DNA of 64,000 bases, taken from assembly GCA_013314755.1 (NCBI GenBank), contig JABUFA010000008.1, positions 49,080 to 113,079 of the forward strand. Reading direction: 5' to 3'. The notes beneath the pieces were generated by a model, which saw only the letters and a program-made list of their open reading frames with translations, was not told the origin of the DNA and made no database searches. The position numbers and the translations under genes were made by a program. This DNA is from Chthonomonadia bacterium. Its GTDB lineage: Bacteria > Armatimonadota > HRBIN16. Below, in pieces: positions 17,696 to 26,214 of this stretch (position 1 is the first letter of the stretch; each line of letters opens with the position of its first letter).

Positions 17696-18964
17696 ATGCA
17701 CATGCGCAGGAACGTGCTCATCGGGTGCGGTGCGTTCGTCCTTATCATGCTGATGGTGGGGGCGACTCTCTACCTCTACTGGACGGCTCCGCCCGATGTG
17801 CCCATCCCGCCTGCGCCCGCATCTCCACCCGATAACGCCTACACCGCCTACCTGCAGCTGGTGGAAAAGACGCGCCAGCTGGAGGCAAGCACCCCCAATC
17901 TGGCGCAAATCTCTCAATCTGCGATGAGTCCCCAGGCGAACATCCTCGCCCTGCGTCAGTACGTCGCGCTGTACGCGCCCATCCGGCGAGAGTATCGCAG
18001 GCATTTGAGCAAGCCATCGGTGGTGACGAATGCGAATGACGTTCGGGCTGTTACCGAGTCGGCGAGCGCGTTTCGCACGTGGGCGCGGGTGGAATCCGCC
18101 GACATCCGCCTGGCATTTCGGGAGGGCGACCACGCAAGGGCGATAGATGACCTGCGCACGGTGCTGTTGCTGGCGGAAGGCATCCGAAACGGTGCGCCGT
18201 TTATCTCCTACCTGGTCGGAGAGGCGATGATTGCGATCGGCGTTGCCGCCTTCGCGGAGGGGGTTGACAGGCTGTCCGCTGGCGAGTGTGACCGCCTGGT
18301 GCAGGTGGTGCGCGAGTGGGAGAAGGTGCGTGTGCCCTTCTGGAAGGCGCTGGAGGGCGAGAAACGGTTCATCCTCGCCATGTACGATGCCATGTACAGG
18401 GGCAGTCCGCACGTGTTAGTGACGGCGCCTCCGGGGCGGTCCGCATCCTACCTGCCGTTTTCCCGCTATCTGGTACGGATGACGAACCTGCGCTCCGCGT
18501 CTCGAGAGGCGAATCGGCTGTTCGATAAAGCCATCGCCGAAGCCAGAAAGCCCCTGCTGAAACGGCAGGCGGTCGGCACGCCATCGCACGCCCTGAACCA
18601 GAATATCACCATCCTGTTCGCCAAAAACGCGGACAGGTCGGCAGTGAGCGTGGCGCGTCTGCGCTTGATTGCCTGCTCGGCGGCGGTGCGTGCCTATCGC
18701 CTGCGGCACGGACGCTATCCCGCAATGCTGGCGGAGGCTGGCGTCGCCGACCTGAACGTCGACCCGTTCACGGGCGCGGGCTTCGCCTATCGGGTGGGCA
18801 GTAACGGCTTCCTGCTCTACTCCGTCGGCGTGGACGGCAAAGACGACGGCGGCAAGCGCGTGCCAGAAGGAGAGGTGTTGAAAGGAACCGGCGATATTGC
18901 TGTCCACCGGTACAGTCCGCCTCCCGGTGTCACGACGCCGGGTCCAACAATATGGTGCAAATAG
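17696..18964 (+). CDS. Membrane-anchored hypothetical protein with pseudopilin-like C-terminal segment
   Basis: 422 residues. One membrane helix (about 7-28) follows a short MHMRRN start, then a Pro-rich stretch and a long helical domain (about 40-340). The last 70 residues (YRLRHGRYPAMLAEAG, DPFTGAGFAYRV, GFLLYSVGVDGKDDGG) match the Ca-binding C-terminal pattern shared with GspG-type pseudopilins and with many uncharacterised proteins from Planctomycetes-like bacteria. It is therefore likely exposed on the outer side of the inner membrane. The start at 17696 is preferred over TTG 17645 because GGGAG lies about ten bases upstream. It is 14 bases from the RraA-like gene. Function unknown. Confidence 0.82.
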   Translation: MHMRRNVLIGCGAFVLIMLMVGATLYLYWTAPPDVPIPPAPASPPDNAYTAYLQLVEKTRQLEASTPNLAQISQSAMSPQANILALRQYVALYAPIRREYRRHLSKPSVVTNANDVRAVTESASAFRTWARVESADIRLAFREGDHARAIDDLRTVLLLAEGIRNGAPFISYLVGEAMIAIGVAAFAEGVDRLSAGECDRLVQVVREWEKVRVPFWKALEGEKRFILAMYDAMYRGSPHVLVTAPPGRSASYLPFSRYLVRMTNLRSASREANRLFDKAIAEARKPLLKRQAVGTPSHALNQNITILFAKNADRSAVSVARLRLIACSAAVRAYRLRHGRYPAMLAEAGVADLNVDPFTGAGFAYRVGSNGFLLYSVGVDGKDDGGKRVPEGEVLKGTGDIAVHRYSPPPGVTTPGPTIWCK

Positions 18965-18978
18965 GAAGGAGCAGAACG

Positions 18979-19719
18979 ATGGCTGAAACCGACTCTTTCG
19001 CACTGTGCAAACTGTACAAATACCTGCGCGTGGTGGACGTGTGCGACGCGCTGGACGGCATCGGCTACTTTGACCTGACGCTGATGTCGCCGGAGATACG
19101 CCCGCTATGGAGCGGAATGCGCTTCTGGGGCGTTGCGCTGACCGTGCGCTGTGTGCCCGCCAACCGCCCCATGTGGAAACTGAACACTACGGAAGAGATT
19201 GTGAACGCACACGGCATCTGGTTCAAAGAGGTAGGGCACATTGGCTTCGAGGGGCTCATCCAGCCCGGGCACGTGATAGTGACCGACACAGGCGGGAGCA
19301 AAGAGGTGGGCTTCTGGGGTTCCGCCAACAGTCTGGGCGCGGTCGCGTCGGGCGCGGTGGGCATCATCACCGACGGCTATGCCCGCGATACCTATGAACT
19401 CACCCTTCAGCGCACCCCTATCTGCTGTCGGGCGCGGGGACGCACCATCATCCCCGGGCGCATAGAGGTGGCAGAGGTGCAGACCAAAATCGCCTGCGGA
19501 GGGGTGCAGGTGCGCCCGGGCGACATCGTGGGAGCCGACGACGACGGCGTGGTGGTCGTGCCGATTGAGGTCGCCGAGGAGGTGGCAAAGCACGCCCGCG
19601 CCGTGCTGTTGGCAGATATGCGTGCTCGACGAAGCCTGTACGACCGCCTCGGCATGACGCCCGACCACACCGTAGACTACGAAACGGTGGAGCGGTATTA
19701 TATGCAACTGGAGGAGTGA
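18979..19719 (+). CDS. RraA-like / HMG-aldolase family protein
   Basis: 246 residues of the RraA/4-hydroxy-4-methyl-2-oxoglutarate aldolase fold. VVDVCDALDGIGY opens the domain, and the central Gly-rich segment SANSLGAVASGAVGIITDGYARD carries the D-x-x-x-R-D residues that bind metal and substrate in the aldolases. The tail has GDIVGADDDGVVVVPIE. Family members are either pyruvate-type aldolases or RNase E regulators; nearby sugar-acid type genes favour a class II aldolase or hydratase role. GGAAGGA lies eight bases before ATG 18979. It shares an operon with the following dehydrogenase and sugar-binding protein. Confidence 0.88.
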   Translation: MAETDSFALCKLYKYLRVVDVCDALDGIGYFDLTLMSPEIRPLWSGMRFWGVALTVRCVPANRPMWKLNTTEEIVNAHGIWFKEVGHIGFEGLIQPGHVIVTDTGGSKEVGFWGSANSLGAVASGAVGIITDGYARDTYELTLQRTPICCRARGRTIIPGRIEVAEVQTKIACGGVQVRPGDIVGADDDGVVVVPIEVAEEVAKHARAVLLADMRARRSLYDRLGMTPDHTVDYETVERYYMQLEE

Positions 19720-19724
19720 TGGAG

Positions 19725-21686
19725 ATGTACAGGTGGCTGGTAACGGCTCTTCTTCTGCTCGCCCTGAGCGCAGTGTGGGCAGAGGAGAATCCGTTAGACC
19801 AGGAACAGCGTCTGCGTCAGCCGGTCACCGTTCAGCAGAAGATGATTCTGCTCCCCGACCTTCTGCGTGCAATCGGCAAGCAGACGGGGGTGAACCTGAC
19901 CTGCGGGCGCGAGCTGGCAAACGACAAACTCACCGTGTTCGTCCGGGAGAAGCCGGCGGTAGAGGTGCTGAACCATGTCGCCACGCTGATGATGGGCGAG
20001 TGGCGCAGGACGAAGGAGGGCTACAGCCTGTCGCAGACAGCACAGGCGCAGAGGTGGGAAGAGGAACTGCTGGCGCTGGAGCTGGAGCAGGCACGCAGGG
20101 AGACCCAGCAGTATATTGAAGGACGGTTGATGAGGGACGCCGGCAGAGACTACCTGCAGTGGATGAGAGAGACCGAAGAGGCACGCAAGCAGATATTCGG
20201 TCAGGGCGGACCCCGAATACGCACGCCGGAAGGCAATGAGATACCCATCGCCCCCGGCTCAGTGCCCATGCTGTATCCGGGCGCCATGCCTCCCCGGATC
20301 TCAGATTACCTGGCGGGATGGCTCTTCCGGCAGTTCCGTCAGGAGCACTGGAAGGCGTTCTGGCAGGGGCAGACGTTTATTGCCAGCACGCTGGACCTGC
20401 CGGGCGCGTGGCGACTGCCTCCCGAGGCGGTACAGTGGGCACGGGAAAGTGTAGTGCCGGTCTTCTCCCTGGATGATGAGCTCACGCAACAGTACCTTCG
20501 CTCCGAACGGGAACGCAGCGCTTCAACCACTGGCATCATTATTGCAGTACAGTATGCTCCGCCATCAGGTTTGCGTGTGGCAATGTGGCGGATTACTCCC
20601 GACGGATTTCTCCCCGACCCTCGCTTTGTTGGACCCGGCGCAATGCCAACGCGAGGGGAAGAACACCCTCTGCTGAGCTACTGGAAAGGATGGCAGACGC
20701 CGGAAGCGGAGGCGGGAAAAATCTCCCTCTTGAAGACACCCCTGCGCCTGCCGCTGACTTCGCACCTCTCCTACATTCAGACCATCGGGGCCCTTTCAGC
20801 ATTTAAGCCTGTAACTCTGGCGGATAGGCTGGAGGAGTTGGTGAAAGGGGGAGGCGAAGGGGTGCAGGTGATTGCAGACGCTTATCGTTGCAGCTGGGCA
20901 CCATCAACCGTTAGCCCTGCAGGCGCGAAGTCGGTAGGAGAGTGGCTGAAGGCGATGTTTGTCCGAAGCATACAATCCCAGCCTCCGGGCTGGTGGCGCG
21001 TGGAGGGGGATTACCTGCTGATAAAACATTATGGACACTGGCTCCTGCGACGCACGGAGCTGCCCGAACAGAGAGTACGTGCTCTGGAGGCGAAGGCGGA
21101 GAAGGGTCAGCAGCTCACTCTGGACGATTACGCTTCGGTCGCTTCCTCAATGGGCATTCTGCACGAGTTACGCATGTGGATACGTCCGTACACCCTGCGC
21201 TTTGACCCGAACCCGCTGATTGAGTACAGTTTCTTCCGACTGTGGGCGGGGTTGAACGCGGGACAGCGAGCGCAGTTACTGCGAAACGGCTTCCTGCCCA
21301 TTGAGACGCTCACCCCGCAACAGCAGGCACTGCTCTGGAATTACGTAGGGCAAAGCCTGTTCCTGCGTCCGGCAGGCAGGTCGGCGTCTCTGGAACGTGG
21401 CGCACGGGACCGCTCGCTTCCAGCTGCTACCCTGCAGATGCAGTACCGACAGGGAGAAAACTACGAGCTGATTTCCGAGCACGCCTGGTTTGAGAACAAC
21501 AACCTGCAGTCTGCCCGCGAGACGGCGGCGCGCATGTTTGCCGAGGGGACCATTGAACCCGGCTATCGCATTCAGGGCTTTTACGTCAGCACCTACACGC
21601 TGAGTATGGCGCTCGCGCCGAATCTGCAATGGAGCGCACAGATTAGTATTCGAAGACCTATGCCAGCAACGGAGGAAAAGGAGTAA
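19725..21686 (+). CDS. Secreted hypothetical protein with secretin/STN-like N-terminus
   Basis: About 653 residues. The signal peptide spans about residues 1-19 and ends at SAVWA. Residues about 30-95 (QKMILLPDLLRAIGKQTGVNLTC..LTVFVREKP) have the STN/secretin N-domain pattern, and a Q/E-rich helix follows. The remaining 500 residues are not recognised. GTG 19716 and ATG 19719 are possible starts, but ATG 19725 has the best spacing (eight bases) from GGAGGAG. Stop-start overlap or adjacency with both neighbours makes it part of the RraA operon. A periplasmic or outer-membrane-linked role is inferred from the signal peptide only. Confidence 0.8.
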   Translation: MYRWLVTALLLLALSAVWAEENPLDQEQRLRQPVTVQQKMILLPDLLRAIGKQTGVNLTCGRELANDKLTVFVREKPAVEVLNHVATLMMGEWRRTKEGYSLSQTAQAQRWEEELLALELEQARRETQQYIEGRLMRDAGRDYLQWMRETEEARKQIFGQGGPRIRTPEGNEIPIAPGSVPMLYPGAMPPRISDYLAGWLFRQFRQEHWKAFWQGQTFIASTLDLPGAWRLPPEAVQWARESVVPVFSLDDELTQQYLRSERERSASTTGIIIAVQYAPPSGLRVAMWRITPDGFLPDPRFVGPGAMPTRGEEHPLLSYWKGWQTPEAEAGKISLLKTPLRLPLTSHLSYIQTIGALSAFKPVTLADRLEELVKGGGEGVQVIADAYRCSWAPSTVSPAGAKSVGEWLKAMFVRSIQSQPPGWWRVEGDYLLIKHYGHWLLRRTELPEQRVRALEAKAEKGQQLTLDDYASVASSMGILHELRMWIRPYTLRFDPNPLIEYSFFRLWAGLNAGQRAQLLRNGFLPIETLTPQQQALLWNYVGQSLFLRPAGRSASLERGARDRSLPAATLQMQYRQGENYELISEHAWFENNNLQSARETAARMFAEGTIEPGYRIQGFYVSTYTLSMALAPNLQWSAQISIRRPMPATEEKE

Positions 21687-21688
21687 AC

Positions 21689-22585
21689 ATGGCGAACCGA
21701 GTGGCGTTCATCGGACTGGGCATGATGGGCTACCCGATGGCGGGACATCTTGCCAAACGTTTCGAGACCATCGTCTGGAACCGCACCGCTACGAAGGCGC
21801 AGGAGCACGCCCGGCAGTACGGCTCACAGGCGGTGCAGAACCTGCAGGAGACCGCTCAGGCGGAGTTCATCTTCACCTGCCTGCCCACCAGCGTGGAAGT
21901 GGAAGAGGTTGTCCGGCAGGTTCTGCCTGCGCTGAAGGCGGGAACGGTGTGGATAGACTGCACCAGCGGCGACCCCAACCACAGTCGGCGCATCGCTCAG
22001 AGCCTGCGCGAGGTGGGCTGTGACTTTCTGGACGCGCCGGTCTCAGGCGGCAGGGCAGGCGCAGAGGCGGGAACATTGACCGTGATGGTTGGCGGGAGCG
22101 AGGAGACCTTCCGGCGTGCGTTGCCCATCATTGAAGCGTTTGCGGGCAAGGTGTTCCACGTGGGCGACGTGGGCGCAGGGCACGCCGTCAAAGCGATTAA
22201 CAATATGCTGTTGGCGGTGCACCTGCTCGCCACGGCGGAGGGGCTGGTTGCACTGGCGAAACAGGGAGTAGACCCCGCCATCGCGCTGGAGGTGATCAAT
22301 GTGAGCTCGGGGCGGTCGTTCGCCAGCGAGGTACACTTCCCGGAGCGTGTGCTGACCCGCGCCTTCCCCAACACCTTCAGCCTTGCGCTTCTGGCGAAAG
22401 ACACCCGTATCGCTGTCTCCATCGCCCGCGAGGTGTATGTGCCCACGCCGCTGATGCAGTTAGCCGCCGAGATGTTCGAAATGGCAAAACGGCAGATTGG
22501 CGGCGACGTGGACCATACAGCGGTGGTGAAACTGATTGAGGGCTGGGCTGGCACCGAAATCGCGCCCAGAACGAAGGAGGGATAA
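21689..22585 (+). CDS. 3-hydroxyisobutyrate dehydrogenase family oxidoreductase
   Basis: 298 residues. The N-terminal Rossmann motif GLGMMGYPMAGHL binds NAD(P). The substrate-binding motif DAPVSGGRAGAEAGTL is near 113-128, and the catalytic lysine lies in HAVKAINNMLLA. This is the beta-hydroxyacid dehydrogenase family (3-hydroxyisobutyrate, tartronate semialdehyde, glyoxylate/succinic semialdehyde reductases), and sequence alone does not choose between these. It starts two bases after the preceding stop. With the RraA-like aldolase upstream and a sugar-binding protein downstream, a tartronate-semialdehyde-reductase-like step in sugar-acid breakdown is plausible. Confidence 0.92.
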   Translation: MANRVAFIGLGMMGYPMAGHLAKRFETIVWNRTATKAQEHARQYGSQAVQNLQETAQAEFIFTCLPTSVEVEEVVRQVLPALKAGTVWIDCTSGDPNHSRRIAQSLREVGCDFLDAPVSGGRAGAEAGTLTVMVGGSEETFRRALPIIEAFAGKVFHVGDVGAGHAVKAINNMLLAVHLLATAEGLVALAKQGVDPAIALEVINVSSGRSFASEVHFPERVLTRAFPNTFSLALLAKDTRIAVSIAREVYVPTPLMQLAAEMFEMAKRQIGGDVDHTAVVKLIEGWAGTEIAPRTKEG

Positions 22586-22589
22586 CGCC

Positions 22590-23522
22590 GTGAGAAGAGT
22601 GTGGCTGGTGCTGGCGGGGCTGGTTCTGCTATCGGGATGCGCCAAACAGCAGAGCACCACAACCCAAACGACAGAAGGCAAACGCTGGAAGGTAGGCGTG
22701 ACCCTGCTAACCAAACAGCACCCCTTCTATCAGGAGCTGGAAGCCGCCATGCGCGAGACCGCCCGGAAGGAGGGCATTGAACTGCTGATACAAAGCGCGG
22801 AGTTCAATCTGGCTGACCAGACCGCGCAGGTGGAGAACTTCCTGACGAGCGGCGTGGACGCGCTGATTATCTGTCCGGTGGACTCGGCGGGCATCGCAGG
22901 CGCGGTGAAGAAGGCGAACGAAGCGAAAGTGCCCGTGTTCACCGCCGACATCGCCGCGCAGGGTGGGGATGTGGTGTGCCATGTCGCCTCCGACAACGTG
23001 CAGGGAGGCAGACTCGCCGGCGAATATCTGGCAAAGCTACTTGGGGGCAAGGGCAAGGTGGTGATTATCGACCACCCGGTGGTCACCAGCGTTCAGGACC
23101 GCACGAAGGGCTTCATGGAAGCCATCAGCAAGTACCCGGGCATTCAGGTGGTGGATCGCCCGCCCGGCGATGGCGTTCGCGACAAGGCAATGGCGGTCAC
23201 CGAAACCATGTTGCAGAAATATCCGGACCTGGCGGGCATCTTTGCCATCAACGACAGCACCGCGTTAGGCGCGTTGAAGGCGGTAGAAAGCATGGGGCGC
23301 ACGAACGTGGTGATTGTGGGCTACGACGGCGACCCCGAGGCGCGGCGCGAAATCCTGCGGGGTAGCCCCCTGAAGGCGGATGCCGTGCAGTTCCCGCGCA
23401 AAATCGGGAGCACGGTGGTGGAGATGGTGGCGAAACACCTGCGCGGCGAACAGGTGCCGAAGGTCGTGCCCATCCCGTGCGACATTATTGACCGCGAGAA
23501 GTTACAGGCGGGTGCTCCATGA
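22590..23522 (+). CDS. Ribose-type ABC transporter substrate-binding lipoprotein
   Basis: 310 residues. A lipoprotein signal with lipobox LLSGC (Cys near 18) is followed by a periplasmic-binding type 1 domain (KVGVTLLTKQHPFYQELEAAM, VDALIICPVDSAG, KGKVVIIDHPV, GIFAINDSTALGAL). It should bind a sugar on the outer face of the inner membrane. The GTG at 22590 is chosen because AAGGAGG precedes it and it gives the lipoprotein signal. No permease or ATPase gene of a sugar ABC system lies nearby, so its membrane partners must be elsewhere or absent. Its stop overlaps the next ATG by four bases, an unexpected coupling to an AAA ATPase. Confidence 0.9.
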   Translation: MRRVWLVLAGLVLLSGCAKQQSTTTQTTEGKRWKVGVTLLTKQHPFYQELEAAMRETARKEGIELLIQSAEFNLADQTAQVENFLTSGVDALIICPVDSAGIAGAVKKANEAKVPVFTADIAAQGGDVVCHVASDNVQGGRLAGEYLAKLLGGKGKVVIIDHPVVTSVQDRTKGFMEAISKYPGIQVVDRPPGDGVRDKAMAVTETMLQKYPDLAGIFAINDSTALGALKAVESMGRTNVVIVGYDGDPEARREILRGSPLKADAVQFPRKIGSTVVEMVAKHLRGEQVPKVVPIPCDIIDREKLQAGAP

Positions 23523-24667
23523 AGAAGCTCCTTGTGCGCCATCTGGGTCCTGTGGAACACGGAGAAGTGCAGTTTGGCGACCTCACCCTGCTGGTGGGTC
23601 CGCAGGCGACAGGCAAAAGCCTTTTCCTTCAGGTCGCCAAACTGCTGATAGACAGAAACGCCATCCGGCAGGAGCTCAGGCGGTTCAACATCCGCTGGGG
23701 CAACAGCCCAGAGGATCTGTTCGAAGTCTATTTTGGGGAGGGCATGTCTGCCCTGTACAGCGAGCAGACAGAGGTACAGCAGGACGGCAAACCCGTGGAC
23801 TGGACGAAACTGACTGAGCCGCGTGGTCGTGTTCCCCAGAGCTCTGCGCAGAAGATGTTTTATATCCCGGCTCAGCGCGTTATTACCATCCGCGATGGGT
23901 TGACGCGCCCCTTCACCGACTATCGCGCCGGTGACCCGTTCGTTGTGCGCGAGTTCAGCGAAACCCTGCATCAGCTGGTACAGACTGAGTTCGCACAACG
24001 CGAAGACCTGTTTCCCACGAAAGGGCGGCTCAAACAGCAATATCGAGGGCTGATTGAAGAGCACGTCTTCAGGGGCATGGTACTGCATCTGGACACGGAG
24101 CGGTTCCAGAGGCGTGTGGTGCTTCAGACACCGGACGGGAAGGCGTTGCCGTTTCTGGTGTGGTCATCGGGACAGCGTGAGTTTGTGCCTCTCCTGCTGG
24201 GACTATACTGGCTCCTGCCTCCTTCCAGAGTGACCCGAAGAAAGGACCTGCAGTGGGTTGTTATCGAGGAGCCAGAGATGGGGCTTCACCCCAACGCGAT
24301 ATCGGTGGTCATGTTGCTGATACTGGAGCTTCTCCAGCGCGGTTATCGGGTCTGTGTGTCCACGCACTCTCCGCACGTGCTGGATATCCTGTGGGCTTTG
24401 CGCACGTTTCAACGATATAAGGGCACAGAAGCTGATGTGCGCGCGCTGTTCGGTCTGGACGCCTCCATGAGCCGCTGGGCAGGCGACCTCCTGACCAAAC
24501 AATACGCGGTCTTCTATTTCCAGCCAGATGGTCAGGTGCGAGACATCAGCGGGCTTGACCCCGCCTCGGAGGAGCCAGCTGAAGCAGGATGGGGCGGCCT
24601 GACCGAGTTCAGCGCGAACGTGTCTGAAATCGTCAGCCGTGTGGTGGCGCGGAGTACGCAAGGGTGA
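23519..24667 (+). CDS. AAA/ABC-like ATPase of the OLD/RecF type
   Basis: 382 residues. Walker A is GPQATGKS (27-34). An ABC-like signature WSSGQREFVPLLLGL lies near 215, Walker B VVIEEPEMGLHP at 247-258, and the STHSPHVLD switch at 281-289. This is the SMC/OLD-like ATPase core without a TOPRIM domain and without a long coiled coil. Such compact ATPases often control a partner effector in defence or toxin-like gene pairs. The next gene overlaps by four bases and is the obvious partner. It is not a transporter ATPase despite following a sugar-binding protein, because it has no LSGGQ-type transporter context or permease. Confidence 0.88.
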   Translation: MKKLLVRHLGPVEHGEVQFGDLTLLVGPQATGKSLFLQVAKLLIDRNAIRQELRRFNIRWGNSPEDLFEVYFGEGMSALYSEQTEVQQDGKPVDWTKLTEPRGRVPQSSAQKMFYIPAQRVITIRDGLTRPFTDYRAGDPFVVREFSETLHQLVQTEFAQREDLFPTKGRLKQQYRGLIEEHVFRGMVLHLDTERFQRRVVLQTPDGKALPFLVWSSGQREFVPLLLGLYWLLPPSRVTRRKDLQWVVIEEPEMGLHPNAISVVMLLILELLQRGYRVCVSTHSPHVLDILWALRTFQRYKGTEADVRALFGLDASMSRWAGDLLTKQYAVFYFQPDGQVRDISGLDPASEEPAEAGWGGLTEFSANVSEIVSRVVARSTQG

Positions 24668-25143
24668 AATCGGGTGGTATACAGACTTTTCGAGAAGCCG
24701 TCGCCAGTGCTCCCGAACCTGTTGCGTCAGCATGGCAACCCGGTCTTCAGGCGCTGGGCAGTGATAGTCACCGCGTCCGGTGCTCGGACACCAGGAGGCT
24801 GACAGGGAGCATCGCGCTGGACGAAACACTCCGGGAAAGCTATCCTGAAGAACCTCGCTGGGATTACGGCATCGGACTACGCAGGTCGGAGCAGGAGGTC
24901 GCCATCTGGGTCGAGGTACATCCCGCGCGAACGGGCGAAGTAGATAGTGTTTTGAACAAGCTCCGCTGGCTTAAGAGCTGGCTTGCCCACTCCGCGCCTT
25001 CACTGAACGCAATAACACCCCACGCGGAATCTCCGTTTTACTGGGTTGCCTCTGGAGAGGTGCACATCTCCCGCAACAGCCCCCAGGCAAGGCGGCTTGC
25101 CGTCAATGGGGTACATTACCCGGTGCGCATTCTGGAACTGTAA
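24664..25143 (+). CDS. Small protein coupled to the AAA ATPase, possible nuclease-like fold
   Basis: 159 residues, GTG start overlapping the ATPase stop by four bases. The core RWDYGIGLR, then VAIWVEVHPA, offers D67 and the E84-x-H86 pair on successive predicted strands, followed by an amphipathic helix (VDSVLNKLRWLKSWL). That order resembles PD-(D/E)XK nucleases with His in place of Lys. This is a pattern guess, not a domain assignment. The last part (FYWVASGEVHI, RRLAVNGVHYPVRIL) is beta-rich. Translational coupling implies fixed stoichiometry with the ATPase. It may be the effector of a two-gene defence-like unit or an uncharacterised regulatory partner. Confidence 0.72.
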   Translation: MKSGGIQTFREAVASAPEPVASAWQPGLQALGSDSHRVRCSDTRRLTGSIALDETLRESYPEEPRWDYGIGLRRSEQEVAIWVEVHPARTGEVDSVLNKLRWLKSWLAHSAPSLNAITPHAESPFYWVASGEVHISRNSPQARRLAVNGVHYPVRILEL

Positions 25144-25182
25144 CCCAGCCAATCTGACGCGCGATGGTTCGCCCTGTTTATG

Positions 25183-25212
25183 TTTACACGCCCACCCTTC
25201 TTGCCTTACAAT
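25183..25212 (+). promoter_or_regulatory. Predicted sigma-70 promoter of the beta-propeller gene
   Basis: TTTACA (25183-25188), 18-base spacer, TACAAT (25207-25212); each hexamer matches five of six consensus bases. It sits 40 bases upstream of ATG 25252, with AAAGGAGGA between. Confidence 0.6.
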
Positions 25213-25251
25213 AGACACACAGTGCGTTGAGATAAAGGAGGAACCCTGAAA

Positions 25252-26214
25252 ATGGTATCCATACCGCGCGTGAGGCTGCAGCCAGCCTCCCAGCACCGTC
25301 TGCCCGCCGGGGTAGACTCGAACAGCCCCTGCCACTGGCGCGGCGACCGTTTCGTCATCTTCATGTCCACCGGGCATCCCTACCGAAGCGAGGGTAAATC
25401 GCCTTTTGAACTGAGCGAGGCGCAGCCGGTGCAGTTCGACAACACGCTCAACGGTGGGCGGTGGATTGAATGCACTATCCTTGCGCGTGACGGCACGCTT
25501 TACGGCTGGTACCATCACGAACCGGCGGGGCTGTGCCCGGGCACCACGCTCACTGCCCCCACCATTGGCGCCATCGTCTCCCGCGACGACGGCAAAACAT
25601 GGCACGACCTCGGCTTTGTGCTGACCGCTCCCGAAGGAACCCTGCGCTGTGACGCCCAGAACGGCTATTTTGCCGGCGGTCACGGCGACTTTTGCGTTAT
25701 GCTTGACCCCGAAGAGCGTTACCTCTACTTCTTCTTCGGCAACTACGCGGGTAAGGTGGAGGAGCAGGGCGTCGCGATGGCGCGTATGGAGTGGGCGCAC
25801 CGCGACAGACCGGTGGGCAAGGTCTGGAAATGGCATCAGGGCAAGTGGAGCGAACCCGGTTTGGGAGGCAAAGTCACCCCCATCTTTCCTGCAATCACTG
25901 ACTGGATGCGTGCCGACTGTGATGCCTTCTGGGGACCTTCCGTGCACTGGAACACTCATTTGAAGCAGTGGGTGATGCTCCTCAACCGCGCGAAGGGCGC
26001 AGGCTGGGTGCAGGAGGGCATCTACGTCAGCTTCAGCGCCAATCTGGCTGACCCCAGAAGCTGGAGCAAACCCGTGAAGATTCTGGACGGCGGAAAGTGG
26101 TATCCGCAGGTGATTGGCGATCCGAAAGAGCACGGTACGGACAAACTGGCAGGCAAGGTGGCTCGGTTCTACATGAGCGGTGTCTCGGAGCACGAGATAG
26201 TGTTTGACCTATAG
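25252..26214 (+). CDS. Beta-propeller (sialidase/GH43-like) hypothetical protein
   Basis: 320 residues without a signal peptide. Blade-like repeats and an Asp-box-type sequence (SRDDGKTWHDLGF) indicate a five- or six-bladed beta-propeller, as in BNR/sialidase or GH43-like proteins. Further segments are GRWIECTILARDGTLYGWYHHEP, LDPEERYLYFFFGNYAG and WGPSVHWNTHLKQWVMLLN. Catalytic residues are not evident, so hydrolase activity is unproven. AAAGGAGG lies well placed before ATG 25252. The gene has its own promoter, and its stop overlaps the convergent ABC ATPase gene by six bases. Confidence 0.85.
   Translation: MVSIPRVRLQPASQHRLPAGVDSNSPCHWRGDRFVIFMSTGHPYRSEGKSPFELSEAQPVQFDNTLNGGRWIECTILARDGTLYGWYHHEPAGLCPGTTLTAPTIGAIVSRDDGKTWHDLGFVLTAPEGTLRCDAQNGYFAGGHGDFCVMLDPEERYLYFFFGNYAGKVEEQGVAMARMEWAHRDRPVGKVWKWHQGKWSEPGLGGKVTPIFPAITDWMRADCDAFWGPSVHWNTHLKQWVMLLNRAKGAGWVQEGIYVSFSANLADPRSWSKPVKILDGGKWYPQVIGDPKEHGTDKLAGKVARFYMSGVSEHEIVFDL

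Noticed and set aside
17111..18412. Minus-strand frame of 433 codons
   Set aside because: It is antisense to the GH127 gene end and the anchored protein gene, with His/Arg-rich nonsense sequence and no recognisable domain.
23519..25143. Assignment of the ATPase pair to the PARIS or Gabija systems
   Set aside because: The partner is too small and lacks TOPRIM/DUF4435 or UvrD-like features, so a known name is not justified.
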